A DNA stretch of 63,906 nucleotides, taken from positions 1 through 63,906 of IMG/VR virus record IMGVR_UViG_3300010371_000004; one strand, written 5' to 3'. Within the stretch, counting starts at the first letter, position 1, and the number at the start of each line of letters is the position of its first letter. Position numbers and translations under genes: made by a program. The DNA comes from a virus. Of this stretch, positions 30,147 through 37,253 are shown one piece after another. A model generated the notes under the pieces. The model was not told the DNA's origin and did no database searches. It saw nothing but the letters and a program-made list of their open reading frames with translations.

Positions 30147-30469
30147 TATTTCCGCAGGGTACCCAACTTCACTAGCACGTCATGGTTAAACTTAACCTCA
30201 GTGTCGGTGAATTTAACAATCATAGCGTGATCGGCTTCAAACCGCGCATGATCCTGATTCGAACGCTCTTTAAGCACCTTAACCTCGTCGTCAACCTTCT
30301 GACGAAGAGCCGATTCGAGCGCCGCCATTTGTTGCGCACTCGCTGGAGGTGGCATATTTACAGCCACGTTGACACCATAGGCGCAGATAGCCGTGAACGA
30401 CAAAGCAACCACCAGAATGGCGATTAAGAGGCCCTTGATCGAGGGATCTTCTCTGTCTGTCCTAGACAT
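30146..30469 (-). CDS. Membrane-anchored coiled-coil protein (107 aa)
   Basis: MSRTDREDPSIKG, one membrane span (residues 12-33), then a long helical outer domain rich in charged heptads. This is the topology of an inner-membrane spanin (Rz-like) subunit. With two other small membrane proteins upstream it may form a lysis cassette, though the lysin is 5 kb away. Confidence 0.65.
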   Translation of the reverse strand: MSRTDREDPSIKGLLIAILVVALSFTAICAYGVNVAVNMPPPASAQQMAALESALRQKVDDEVKVLKERSNQDHARFEADHAMIVKFTDTEVKFNHDVLVKLGTLRK

Positions 30470-30710
30470 GCTTTGACTCCGATATACCGGCTTCTCGGCC
30501 TCTTTGGAAGTTCTTCTCATCAATCAGAGACATTACAAGCGCTTTCAAGTCGGCCACCTCTTTATCTCGAATCTTGTCGAGTTCCTGATCTGCGAACTGA
30601 TGCTTAATGACGGCTGAGATATCGTTCAGACCCTTGACGCCGATCCCGACCAACGCACCGACGACCAGAAGGATTGACCCTTGCAGAAGTTGTGAGAAGT
30701 TCAGGTTCAT
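30462..30710 (-). CDS. Small membrane protein, holin candidate (82 aa)
   Basis: N-terminal membrane span (LLQGSILLVVGALVGIGV) followed by a charged helix. Size and charge fit one-span holins. ATGA-coupled to the gene upstream and overlapping the one downstream. Confidence 0.65.
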   Translation of the reverse strand: MNLNFSQLLQGSILLVVGALVGIGVKGLNDISAVIKHQFADQELDKIRDKEVADLKALVMSLIDEKNFQRGREAGISESKHV

Positions 30711-30940
30711 TGATGTACCGGGCCATCCCTAGCGACGACTTTAAGCAACTGTTCGGTCATTAGTTTAGCCGCTTTAATCTCTTCAAGTCGCGAAGCTTTT
30801 GCTTCTGTAATGTGACGTTGCCGGTACTTGATCCTTTTCAGTCCAATGTGACAAAGGGCAGATAACGTAAAAGCAGCACCAATGAGCCCCGAAAGGAAGA
30901 TAAAGTAGAGGATCTGTGAAGGACTCATAGCTTCGTTCAT
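30707..30940 (-). CDS. Small membrane protein (77 aa)
   Basis: One span (ILYFIFLSGLIGAAFTLSAL) and a basic, helical C-terminus (RIKYRQRHITEAKASRLEE). First of the three-gene membrane cassette; second holin-like candidate. Confidence 0.65.
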   Translation of the reverse strand: MNEAMSPSQILYFIFLSGLIGAAFTLSALCHIGLKRIKYRQRHITEAKASRLEEIKAAKLMTEQLLKVVARDGPVHQ

Positions 30941-31049
30941 CTATCTTAGCGGATTGGCAAAGAAAGAACCAAGTTCACTCAGTCCCAAATTCTGCTGTAA
31001 TTGACATCGACGCGGTATTGGGTGTCAGTGGTTACTGTTCATAGCTTAG

Positions 31050-31157
31050 GGCCGTTCTGAGAAATCGGAGCGGTCTTTTGCTGTATGATGTAACCGCAAG
31101 TCAGTAAATCTTTTTCCAATCTTGGGCCGCGCTTCCCCCGGAGTTGCGGCCTCTTTT
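31050..31157 (+). terminator. Two tandem terminator-like hairpins with a -10 between
   Basis: GGCCGTTC pairs with GGAGCGGTC (31050-31075) followed by TTTT. Then TATGAT at 31084-31089 preceded by TG, then GGCCGC/GCGGCC (31125-31151) followed by TCTTTT. The arrangement could end one transcript and produce a ~60-nt RNA, or leave only the 31168 gene downstream. Confidence 0.45.
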
Positions 31158-31167
31158 GTAAATCACC

Positions 31168-31275
31168 ATGAGTCAGAACCTAAGTGATGATGCAGTAGAC
31201 CATTGGGAGGTGTTCACGATCTGGCTTTGTTGGTTTGCAGCGGTTGCGTTGATTGGGTTCTATCTGTTGCGGTAA
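31168..31275 (+). CDS. Tiny membrane protein (35 aa)
   Basis: MSQNLSDDAVDHWEVF... then one span (WLCWFAAVALIGFYLL). It starts 11 bases after the second terminator-like hairpin, with no ribosome site; TGTAAA lies five bases before the ATG. Confidence 0.55.
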   Translation: MSQNLSDDAVDHWEVFTIWLCWFAAVALIGFYLLR

Positions 31276-31299
31276 CCTGTACTTGCGGTTCAGTGTTGG

Positions 31300-31331
31300 G
31301 TCACTCCAGCATTGTTCCGCATAGGAGTGAC
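31300..31331 (+). promoter_or_regulatory. Hairpin burying the ribosome-binding site of the 31337 gene
   Basis: GTCACTCC (31300-31307) pairs perfectly with GGAGTGAC (31324-31331), which contains the Shine-Dalgarno GGAG. The ATG follows five bases later. Confidence 0.55.
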
Positions 31332-31336
31332 ATATC

Positions 31337-31807
31337 ATGCCCATCGTCATCAAGAAAAGCGAAACCGCCGATACTAGATCGTGCGACTTTGCGAACGTCT
31401 CAAAGAACACCCTTTTAGCGAGTTCTGTTCAACATATCGGGGACGTTCAGCAAGCCCTACAGTTCTTCTCCAACAAGATCGCAGAGGAACAGCGTGTCCA
31501 TGACTTCGATAAGATCACGGATATCGACGGCTTCCATCACGACTTTGTGACCGGGTTCAAAGAAACCACTTGGTGGGAAGCGCATCGCCAACTCAACCGA
31601 CACCACCTTGGAATGGCTGACGGTGTTCGTGACGACGTAAATCTGATCGACGTTCTAGCGTTCATTGCTGACTGCGTGATGGCGGGCATGGCGCGAACCG
31701 GCGAAGTCTATCAGTTGGAACTGTCGCCCGATCTGTTGAAGCGAGCATTCGAGAATACTGTAGCCATGCTCAAGTCAGAAGTCATTGTTACAGTTCGGGA
31801 AGCATAG
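31337..31807 (+). CDS. Conserved phage protein (DUF5662-like)
   Basis: This 156-aa protein contains FHHDFVTGFKETTWWEAHRQ, HHLGMADGVRDDVNLIDVL and DCVMAGMARTGEVYQLEL. These histidine and aspartate clusters are typical of DUF5662 proteins, common in phages and possibly metal-dependent. Function not established. Its ribosome site is in a hairpin. Confidence 0.72.
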   Translation: MPIVIKKSETADTRSCDFANVSKNTLLASSVQHIGDVQQALQFFSNKIAEEQRVHDFDKITDIDGFHHDFVTGFKETTWWEAHRQLNRHHLGMADGVRDDVNLIDVLAFIADCVMAGMARTGEVYQLELSPDLLKRAFENTVAMLKSEVIVTVREA

Positions 31808-31829
31808 CTTAAGCGACAGCCCATAATCA

Positions 31830-31868
31830 GAACGCCGCCAAACTCAACAGGAAGAGGAAGCGGCGTTC
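31830..31868 (+). terminator. Terminator-like hairpin
   Basis: GAACGCCGC pairs perfectly with GCGGCGTTC across a 21-base loop, just after the 31337-31807 stop. No U-tract follows, so it may act as a stability or processing hairpin. Confidence 0.4.
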
Positions 31869-31924
31869 CTATTCGGTAAACTCCCAATCACTTCGGGACG
31901 CCGAGGTAAGGAAGCAAACAATTC

Positions 31925-32200
31925 ATGAGTTGGGTTAGCGTAATCGTATCAGCACTTGGAGCAGACGCAATTCTGCCGGTCCTCGAAACCATCGAAATCA
32001 CGGAACTCGAAGGAAAGGGCCACGACTTCATTGCGAACCACGTCGTCATCTCCGAGGCGAATCTCGAAGCACTCGTAAAGCACACGGGCGCGGATCTTGC
32101 TCCGGCACAAGCGGCAAACAAAGCATTTGGACAGGCGTTCGCGGATCTGGTTCTTGCGGTGAGTCCAAAAGCGCCACATACCGGCGTTCCTGCCGTCTGA
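31925..32200 (+). CDS. Hypothetical protein (91 aa)
   Basis: MSWVSVIVSALGADAIL..., helical with Ala-rich ends. Purine-rich AAGGAAGC precedes it. No family recognised. A strong terminator follows. Confidence 0.7.
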   Translation: MSWVSVIVSALGADAILPVLETIEITELEGKGHDFIANHVVISEANLEALVKHTGADLAPAQAANKAFGQAFADLVLAVSPKAPHTGVPAV

Positions 32201-32228
32201 GGTTCGTTTCTAGCCTCTGAAATGGTTA

Positions 32229-32260
32229 AGCCCCTGATTGTTACGTCAGGGGCTTTTCTG
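32229..32260 (+). terminator. Rho-independent terminator
   Basis: AGCCCCTGA pairs with TCAGGGGCT (9 bp) around eight bases, then TTTCTG. It ends the plus-strand unit between two convergent operons. Confidence 0.75.
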
Positions 32261-32274
32261 TTGGTGAGAGAGAC

Positions 32275-32481
32275 TTATTTCTCGCTGAAGGTAATGACTT
32301 CAAGCGGAACCGACCGCTTTGCCTGATTGCAGATTTGCAACTGGACTTTGACGGTTCGAAGGATTTCGCGGGCTTGGCTTGCAATCGCGTCACCGCTCGC
32401 AGCCTGTACTGTCCCGTCTTTAATCCCGTTCAATGTCTCCCAAAGGGCGTTCTTCAATGTCGTAGCTGTTAATTCGTTCAT
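32275..32481 (-). CDS. Small conserved phage protein (68 aa)
   Basis: TTLKNALWETLNGIKDGTV then ASQAREILRTVKVQLQI, a helical pattern seen in many phage genomes next to zinc-ribbon genes. Function unknown. It overlaps the upstream gene by 62 bases. Confidence 0.72.
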   Translation of the reverse strand: MNELTATTLKNALWETLNGIKDGTVQAASGDAIASQAREILRTVKVQLQICNQAKRSVPLEVITFSEK

Positions 32482-32989
32482 AATCCCGTCGTCTTTCCTG
32501 TTTCTTGTTGAATGTCCCGTTGAGTAGCCGGATTTCGTGATTGGTCATTCGGCTATCAATCTCAGTTTCGAGGTTCAGCAGGGCTAGAAACGCTGGCGCG
32601 AATTCTGGCCCGTACATTCGTTCGGCTCGGTATTGTTGGTCGTAGGTCTTCTTTTTCTCCTTGTATTCAGGTTTTGCGCAGTATTCAATATGTAGGTGCA
32701 TTCGGGCCTTGCGCTTGGCCTTACCCGCGTCGGACTTCCAAAAGGCTTTGGTGGCTTCAAGGTGTTTCTTGGCTATCTCCGGTTGCTTTCGGTACACGCG
32801 GTCGTATTCGGCCTTTTCCGCTTTCCGTTGTTCGGCGGTCTTTCCGTTCTTGCGAGCATCAGCCGAGCATTGCAAAGAGCACATAACGCGCATAGTTACG
32901 CCGTTCTTGTCGCGGTAATCCTGCTCTGCCTTCCTTCTCTCAAAAGATTTCCCGCACTGCTCGCAAACGAGGGTAATCATAGTGCGCAT
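32420..32989 (-). CDS. Basic zinc-ribbon protein (189 aa)
   Basis: N-terminal zinc ribbon (CEQCGKSFERRK, then CSLQCSADARK), then a long Lys/Arg/Glu-rich helical region with many Tyr. A nucleic-acid-binding role is plausible; the HNH core is absent. It starts three bases after the upstream stop. Confidence 0.72.
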   Translation of the reverse strand: MRTMITLVCEQCGKSFERRKAEQDYRDKNGVTMRVMCSLQCSADARKNGKTAEQRKAEKAEYDRVYRKQPEIAKKHLEATKAFWKSDAGKAKRKARMHLHIEYCAKPEYKEKKKTYDQQYRAERMYGPEFAPAFLALLNLETEIDSRMTNHEIRLLNGTFNKKQERRRDYERINSYDIEERPLGDIERD

Positions 32990-32991
32990 AG

Positions 32992-33453
32992 TTAGTCCTC
33001 ATCGGGAAATTCGCAGAATTTCATCATCAGTCCGTCACTGATTTCGACTCTCTGCCACTCCCGATCCGAACGGTGCCAAAGTTCTTTGATGTCCACGATG
33101 TAGGTCGTCATGGTCGTACCCGCGCACTGATTGTCATCATCGTGCCAAGGCGCGTCACCCCAAGCCATGAACCGCTCCATCATGGCGTTGGCGTCGTCTC
33201 GTAAAGCAAATCCATCTTCGAGTTCTTCCTTAGAGGATCGAAGAATCCAGGAGATATCGCCGGTCAAGTCGTAGCCAGTTGCGCAATCGAACTGACGGCG
33301 GCAAGCCTGACATTGAACAACGAACAGACATGCCCAAGTGTCATAAATCCCTAGTAGATCCGGCTCAAATGGCGCGTAACGAGGCACGCCGTTCTGATCG
33401 TGCCAAAGCGGTTCGCCCAGCCTTTCGCGCAAGTCTTGGTAAAGTGGATACAT
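32992..33453 (-). CDS. Hypothetical protein (153 aa)
   Basis: LWHDQNGVPRYAPFEPDLLG and CQACRRQFD, a pattern I have met in phage hypothetical proteins; one CxxC pair. Acidic, soluble. Part of the operon 34393-32275. Confidence 0.72.
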   Translation of the reverse strand: MYPLYQDLRERLGEPLWHDQNGVPRYAPFEPDLLGIYDTWACLFVVQCQACRRQFDCATGYDLTGDISWILRSSKEELEDGFALRDDANAMMERFMAWGDAPWHDDDNQCAGTTMTTYIVDIKELWHRSDREWQRVEISDGLMMKFCEFPDED

Positions 33454-33849
33454 TTATTCCTTCCCAATCTCCTCAGTACGTGAAGCCCGTGCATCAAACG
33501 CATCTACCGCTTCCATGAGCCCCCTATAAGACGCTGTATGCCTGACAAATGCGGATTCAGTGCTACTCACCGTTTCGGATTCCGATATCTCTTTGGCCGA
33601 TGCCGCCCATTCTTTCGCCGCATCCTCAACCTTCTCTAACTTGTCTAACCTCGCTTGTATAGATTCAGCGTGAGCGAGCCAGCCCCGCCACATAACCCTG
33701 ACGCCATCATAGTAGTATTGGCCGTCTTTTCCGAAGCTGATCCAATGTGGCTCAGGTCCATAGGCAGGAAGCGAAGCTATGTAAGCGTGGAACTCCTTTC
33801 GAGTCGCTTCGATCTGGCTTTCAGTTAGTTGGCTGTTTTGGTCGCTCAC
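33454..33849 (-). CDS. Hypothetical protein, Ea22-like segment (131 aa)
   Basis: GTG start at 33849 in a GTGA overlap, giving VSDQNSQLTESQIEATRK.... The stretch MWRGWLAHAESIQARLDKLE resembles Ea22-like phage early proteins and the protein at 18892-19242. Coiled-coil C-terminus. Confidence 0.7.
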   Translation of the reverse strand: MSDQNSQLTESQIEATRKEFHAYIASLPAYGPEPHWISFGKDGQYYYDGVRVMWRGWLAHAESIQARLDKLEKVEDAAKEWAASAKEISESETVSSTESAFVRHTASYRGLMEAVDAFDARASRTEEIGKE

Positions 33850-34217
33850 TGGGTTACCTCTGATTGGGTTTCCTCGATCATCGCGTCTATTTCGGCAAGT
33901 TCGCGCATGACCTTCTCGGTTGCTTCCCATCGCATCGCTTTGAGCGCATCGAGTTTGGTTGCATACATTTGGCCTTTGCCCTGCGTAGCGCTGACGTAGC
34001 CGCGACCCATCGGAACCGACGCGCATTCGGGGTTATGACTCATACCGTCAGACCAACCAAGAGTAACGCGCCGTGAATAGGAGTTCTGGAACCATCCAGC
34101 GGTCTTTTCTCCGCGAGTCACGGTCCATTCGACCTGCTTTGGTTTCTCGAACGGCGGCAAGTTCAGAGCCGCGCGAAATCTGATTTGCTCGATTGCCCTT
34201 TCCTCTTTTTTAGTCAT
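33846..34217 (-). CDS. Hypothetical protein (123 aa)
   Basis: MTKKEERAIEQIRFRAALN..., with a central beta domain (VEWTVTRGEKTAGWF) and a C-terminal helix. ATGA-coupled to the RHH gene. No family recognised. Confidence 0.72.
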   Translation of the reverse strand: MTKKEERAIEQIRFRAALNLPPFEKPKQVEWTVTRGEKTAGWFQNSYSRRVTLGWSDGMSHNPECASVPMGRGYVSATQGKGQMYATKLDALKAMRWEATEKVMRELAEIDAMIEETQSEVTQ

Positions 34218-34393
34218 TCCATCGCTCCTGTCTTAGTAGATGAAGTGGAGGGAGAGGATTTTCCTTTGCGCTGAAGGTAGCACTGGAACATAAACGCCGA
34301 CATGGACACCCCAGCGCGTTCGGCTTCGTAAGCTATTTGGGTTTTTTGCTCGGGCGACACCCTGACCACGATTTCATTATCTCGTCTTGCCAT
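34214..34393 (-). CDS. Ribbon-helix-helix regulator (59 aa)
   Basis: MARRDNEIVVRVSPEQKTQI is the strand and first helix, and ERAGVSMSAFMFQCYLQ the second, a typical ribbon-helix-helix. TATTAT lies exactly six bases before the ATG (34400-34405). It faces the 34443 gene and probably regulates both. Confidence 0.78.
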   Translation of the reverse strand: MARRDNEIVVRVSPEQKTQIAYEAERAGVSMSAFMFQCYLQRKGKSSPSTSSTKTGAME

Positions 34394-34399
34394 GCCAAA

Positions 34400-34436
34400 A
34401 TAATACCACACATTGCGGCATACCATGTGGTATATT
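34400..34436. promoter_or_regulatory. Divergent leaderless promoters
   Basis: Minus strand TATTAT (34400-34405), six bases before the ATG at 34393. Plus strand TGGTATATT with TATATT at 34431-34436, six bases before the ATG at 34443. Inverted CCACA/TGTGG flanks between them could be an operator. Confidence 0.6.
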
Positions 34437-34442
34437 GATCGT

Positions 34443-35294
34443 ATGCCGAAAGATCAAGCATTCACCCCTTCTGCCGGGGAATTCGTTTTTGCTGCCAATG
34501 GTCGCAAGTGCCTATATGTCGCTCCGAGCGCATCGGGCCACTGCGTGAAGTTTGGTGTTTACACCGACGAAGAGGAGGAGCATTTTTACGAACTGTCAGA
34601 AGTAGACCAGGTTTTCGCTCATGCGCCAACGTCGATCTATGATGAAGCGGTTCAGAATAAATTGACTCTACTGAAAGAGCTAACCGACCAATGTCAGGAA
34701 CTCCGAAAGACGATCCGAGATGAGGAAAAGGCATTTGAAAAGCGCAGGACAACGTTTAACCGCTATTCGGCTCTTTCGCATTTAGAGGACTTCTTGGACG
34801 GGAAACTCACCCATGCGGTAAAGCGTAGTCACGGATCTATCACGGTCGAAACTTTTGACGAAGCGTTCAAATCGAAGGACTCATACGAGCGAGACATAAA
34901 ACTCTTGTCGCTATTTGGACGGTCAAAGGGGGATTTGTCTTGGAGGGTGAATCAGTATTACGACGGTTCGGGATCTTCTTGGACGGAGATCATCCCCTGC
35001 GTCTCATTGGAAGAGGCCCAAGAAAAGGCGATTGCTTTATTCAATCAAGACTGCGAGGATGTTCGATCCGGCAAAGAAAATGACTACTGGCTGTCCAACC
35101 TTGCATCATCGGCACCAAAGATCGGAACAACGTTGCCGCCCGACCTCTGTGAGCGATGGAAGGCCAAGATCCTTGAATCTTCCAAGAACTCTGTCGAAGC
35201 CGTCGAAAGGCAGTTAGCTGACGCGAAAGCCAAACGAGATAAGGTTTTGGAAGAAGTCGCGGCAATGCCAATGTTCCAACAGTCGGCTACCTGA
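34443..35294 (+). CDS. Coiled-coil hypothetical protein (283 aa)
   Basis: Starts MPKDQAFTPSAGEF at the leaderless ATG. A small N-terminal beta domain is followed by a coiled coil (NKLTLLKELTDQCQELRKTI), a middle domain, and a second C-terminal coiled coil (VEAVERQLADAKAKRDK). Function unknown; probably an early protein. Confidence 0.78.
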   Translation: MPKDQAFTPSAGEFVFAANGRKCLYVAPSASGHCVKFGVYTDEEEEHFYELSEVDQVFAHAPTSIYDEAVQNKLTLLKELTDQCQELRKTIRDEEKAFEKRRTTFNRYSALSHLEDFLDGKLTHAVKRSHGSITVETFDEAFKSKDSYERDIKLLSLFGRSKGDLSWRVNQYYDGSGSSWTEIIPCVSLEEAQEKAIALFNQDCEDVRSGKENDYWLSNLASSAPKIGTTLPPDLCERWKAKILESSKNSVEAVERQLADAKAKRDKVLEEVAAMPMFQQSAT

Positions 35295-35336
35295 AACCCG
35301 ATAACCCCATCCACTACAAACTAAGGAGAAGAGACC

Positions 35337-35654
35337 ATGAAGATTATCCAAAAGAACGGCGAAATCAAGACGCTTTACGTGGGTCGCAGGTCGGCCAATG
35401 TGCTCTTGATTAAGCATCGGAACACAAGCTATGGCGGCGATCCTGTCAACCTTGCCAAAAAGACAGGTCTTGAATCCATTCGGAAATATGAAGGTGCGCT
35501 AGAAGCCGAGATTGCGGCACAAACCGAGAAATACGAAAGACTCAAGGACCAAAGCAGGGACGCTTACCGCGAACTCGCGGACCTGTTGAATCAGGCTTAT
35601 CAGGATTCGCCTCCCCTGACATACGAAGAACTAGCCGCCGAATCCGAGGGCTAG
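35337..35654 (+). CDS. Hypothetical protein (105 aa)
   Basis: AAGGAGAAGAGACC precedes the ATG. Basic N-terminus, then a coiled coil (LEAEIAAQTEKYERLKDQ). No family recognised. Confidence 0.72.
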   Translation: MKIIQKNGEIKTLYVGRRSANVLLIKHRNTSYGGDPVNLAKKTGLESIRKYEGALEAEIAAQTEKYERLKDQSRDAYRELADLLNQAYQDSPPLTYEELAAESEG

Positions 35655-35686
35655 CCCCTCCCCCCCCCAACACAGTAGAGAGAACC

Positions 35687-35857
35687 ATGAGAATACGATT
35701 AACAGTTGAGATTGAATACGAGACAGATCCCAAGGATTACTTCCTCGGACCAAACCCTACCGCTGAGATCATCGGGCGATACGACATGGAAGGGGACACA
35801 GACTGCTTACTTGATGGCAAGTGGACATTCATCAAAGCCGAAGAGGTCCAAGCATGA
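35687..35857 (+). CDS. Small acidic protein (56 aa)
   Basis: MRIRLTVEIEYETDPKDYF..., strand-rich. AGAGAGAACC precedes the ATG and its stop overlaps the next ATG as ATGA. Confidence 0.68.
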   Translation: MRIRLTVEIEYETDPKDYFLGPNPTAEIIGRYDMEGDTDCLLDGKWTFIKAEEVQA

Positions 35858-36093
35858 ACCAGAGACCAGAGTGGGCAAAGGGGTCGGCTTGGGATGGCTG
35901 GGAAAAGAGCCACGGCATAGGCGTATCAATCCAAAGATCTACCGCGAATGGCGTTGAGTTCACGATCTACCCAAGCGGCAGGATGGGTGTACTCGCCAGT
36001 GCCTATATCGTGCTCGAATTCAAGACTCCCGCCGATGCTTTGGCCGTTGCCGAATTTATCGCCAGCAAGTTAGATGGAGGTTGGAGCAAGTGA
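35854..36093 (+). CDS. Hypothetical protein (79 aa)
   Basis: MNQRPEWAKGSAWDGWE... with a beta-rich core (VEFTIYPSGRMGVL) and a closing helix. ATGA and GTGA coupled. Function unknown. Confidence 0.7.
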   Translation: MNQRPEWAKGSAWDGWEKSHGIGVSIQRSTANGVEFTIYPSGRMGVLASAYIVLEFKTPADALAVAEFIASKLDGGWSK

Positions 36094-36596
36094 GCGAGAC
36101 AGACCAACCATTCAACGCCTCCGAGTTCCTAAAGTTTAGAAGGAGTCAAAACACGCCAATGGAAAAGGAATTGACACGAGAAGAGATACAGAAGTTGATA
36201 CGGGATGCGTTTATGGAAGGCTACAACGAAGGTTTGAGCGGTGGGCATCCTATGAGTCGTCCACGACCTGAAGCAGCTTGGGAAGAATCCTATTCCAAAG
36301 ACGCCTATGACGAGATCCGAGCTACAAGAGCATCGGAGCCAAATCCACTCGAAAGACTTGCCGAATTGCACGATCCCAACGTAAGCGACGAAGAATTTGC
36401 AAAGCAGGTAGAGGACTTCAGCAAAGGGCAAAAACCCTCGATCTTTGTCCCCACGCTTTCAGAAGATGGCAAGAGAATTGTGTCTTACACCGTGACGCCC
36501 GGCGAGGGAATTCCACCGGGAACCAAGTGCGGACTTGGTGTTACCTTTGGAGAAAACTCCGAGATGCCTACTGATACTGCAAAGGGGGAAGAGTGA
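36090..36596 (+). CDS. Hypothetical protein (168 aa)
   Basis: GTG start in a GTGA overlap. Acidic helical N-terminal half with GHPMSRPRPEAAWEESY, and a beta-rich C-terminal part. No family recognised. Confidence 0.7.
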   Translation: MSETDQPFNASEFLKFRRSQNTPMEKELTREEIQKLIRDAFMEGYNEGLSGGHPMSRPRPEAAWEESYSKDAYDEIRATRASEPNPLERLAELHDPNVSDEEFAKQVEDFSKGQKPSIFVPTLSEDGKRIVSYTVTPGEGIPPGTKCGLGVTFGENSEMPTDTAKGEE

Positions 36597-36748
36597 ACGA
36601 AAAAGATCCATTTGCCGCATCTAGAACCTGGGCTATCGTTTCTGCAATCTTTGTAGCGGCCACGTTGATTCTATTTGCGATGGCTAAAACCGAGTCAGAA
36701 GAAATGACCCACCTAAAGCGTATCGAGCAGAAGCTAGGGATACAGTAG
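36593..36748 (+). CDS. Small single-span membrane protein (51 aa)
   Basis: GTG start in a GTGA overlap; VNEKDPFAASRTWAIVS then a span (AIFVAATLILFAM) and a charged helix. Supported by coupling. Confidence 0.62.
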   Translation: MNEKDPFAASRTWAIVSAIFVAATLILFAMAKTESEEMTHLKRIEQKLGIQ

Positions 36749-36750
36749 CC

Positions 36751-37029
36751 ATGAATAAAGCATTTGTTTGGGATTACGGCATGGAAGGTGGCAGCGGGGG
36801 CGGCGGTAAGGTGATTATCGCCGAATCACTGGAACAGGCGGTGCAGATGGCCCGAGATAATTACCATAATCACTTAATAGAATCGTCACAAAGACCATCT
36901 AACGCTAAGTACATGGAACAGAATCCTACTTGGGTTGATGACCAATTATCTAAATGGGACCTCGGTCAACCGAGCAGAATTATTGAAGGCGCTGCGATCA
37001 TAGAAATTGAAGGCGGCTATTCTTGGTGA
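36751..37029 (+). CDS. Hypothetical protein (92 aa)
   Basis: MNKAFVWDYGMEGGSGGGG, a glycine loop, then a helix (SLEQAVQMARDNYHNHL). Two bases after the previous stop. No family recognised. Confidence 0.68.
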   Translation: MNKAFVWDYGMEGGSGGGGKVIIAESLEQAVQMARDNYHNHLIESSQRPSNAKYMEQNPTWVDDQLSKWDLGQPSRIIEGAAIIEIEGGYSW

Positions 37030-37035
37030 AGAAGC

Positions 37036-37233
37036 ATGAGAACCTTTAGCGCCATCACCAAGAACCAAATGCTCGTCGCTGTCGATCTAGTCCAAAGTTC
37101 AGGATCTTGTCAGACAGGCAGGCTTGTAATCCACGATACAAACAAGAAAGCACCCGACAGAGCGTTACTGTTTTCAACTCCTCAAGTAGCTGAAAAGATA
37201 GCCCGTCTGATTGTTGAGGATTGGGGAGACTAG
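37036..37233 (+). CDS. Hypothetical protein (65 aa)
   Basis: MRTFSAITKNQMLVAVDLV..., alpha/beta. Last gene of the plus-strand operon 34443-37233. Confidence 0.68.
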   Translation: MRTFSAITKNQMLVAVDLVQSSGSCQTGRLVIHDTNKKAPDRALLFSTPQVAEKIARLIVEDWGD

Positions 37234-37246
37234 CATCAGACTCCCC
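37223..37246. terminator. Hairpin between convergent operons
   Basis: GGGGAG pairs with CTCCCC around 12 bases, between the ends of the plus-strand operon and the tail-spike gene. No U-tract; possibly a two-way terminator. Confidence 0.4.
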
Positions 37247-37253
37247 GTGAAAG

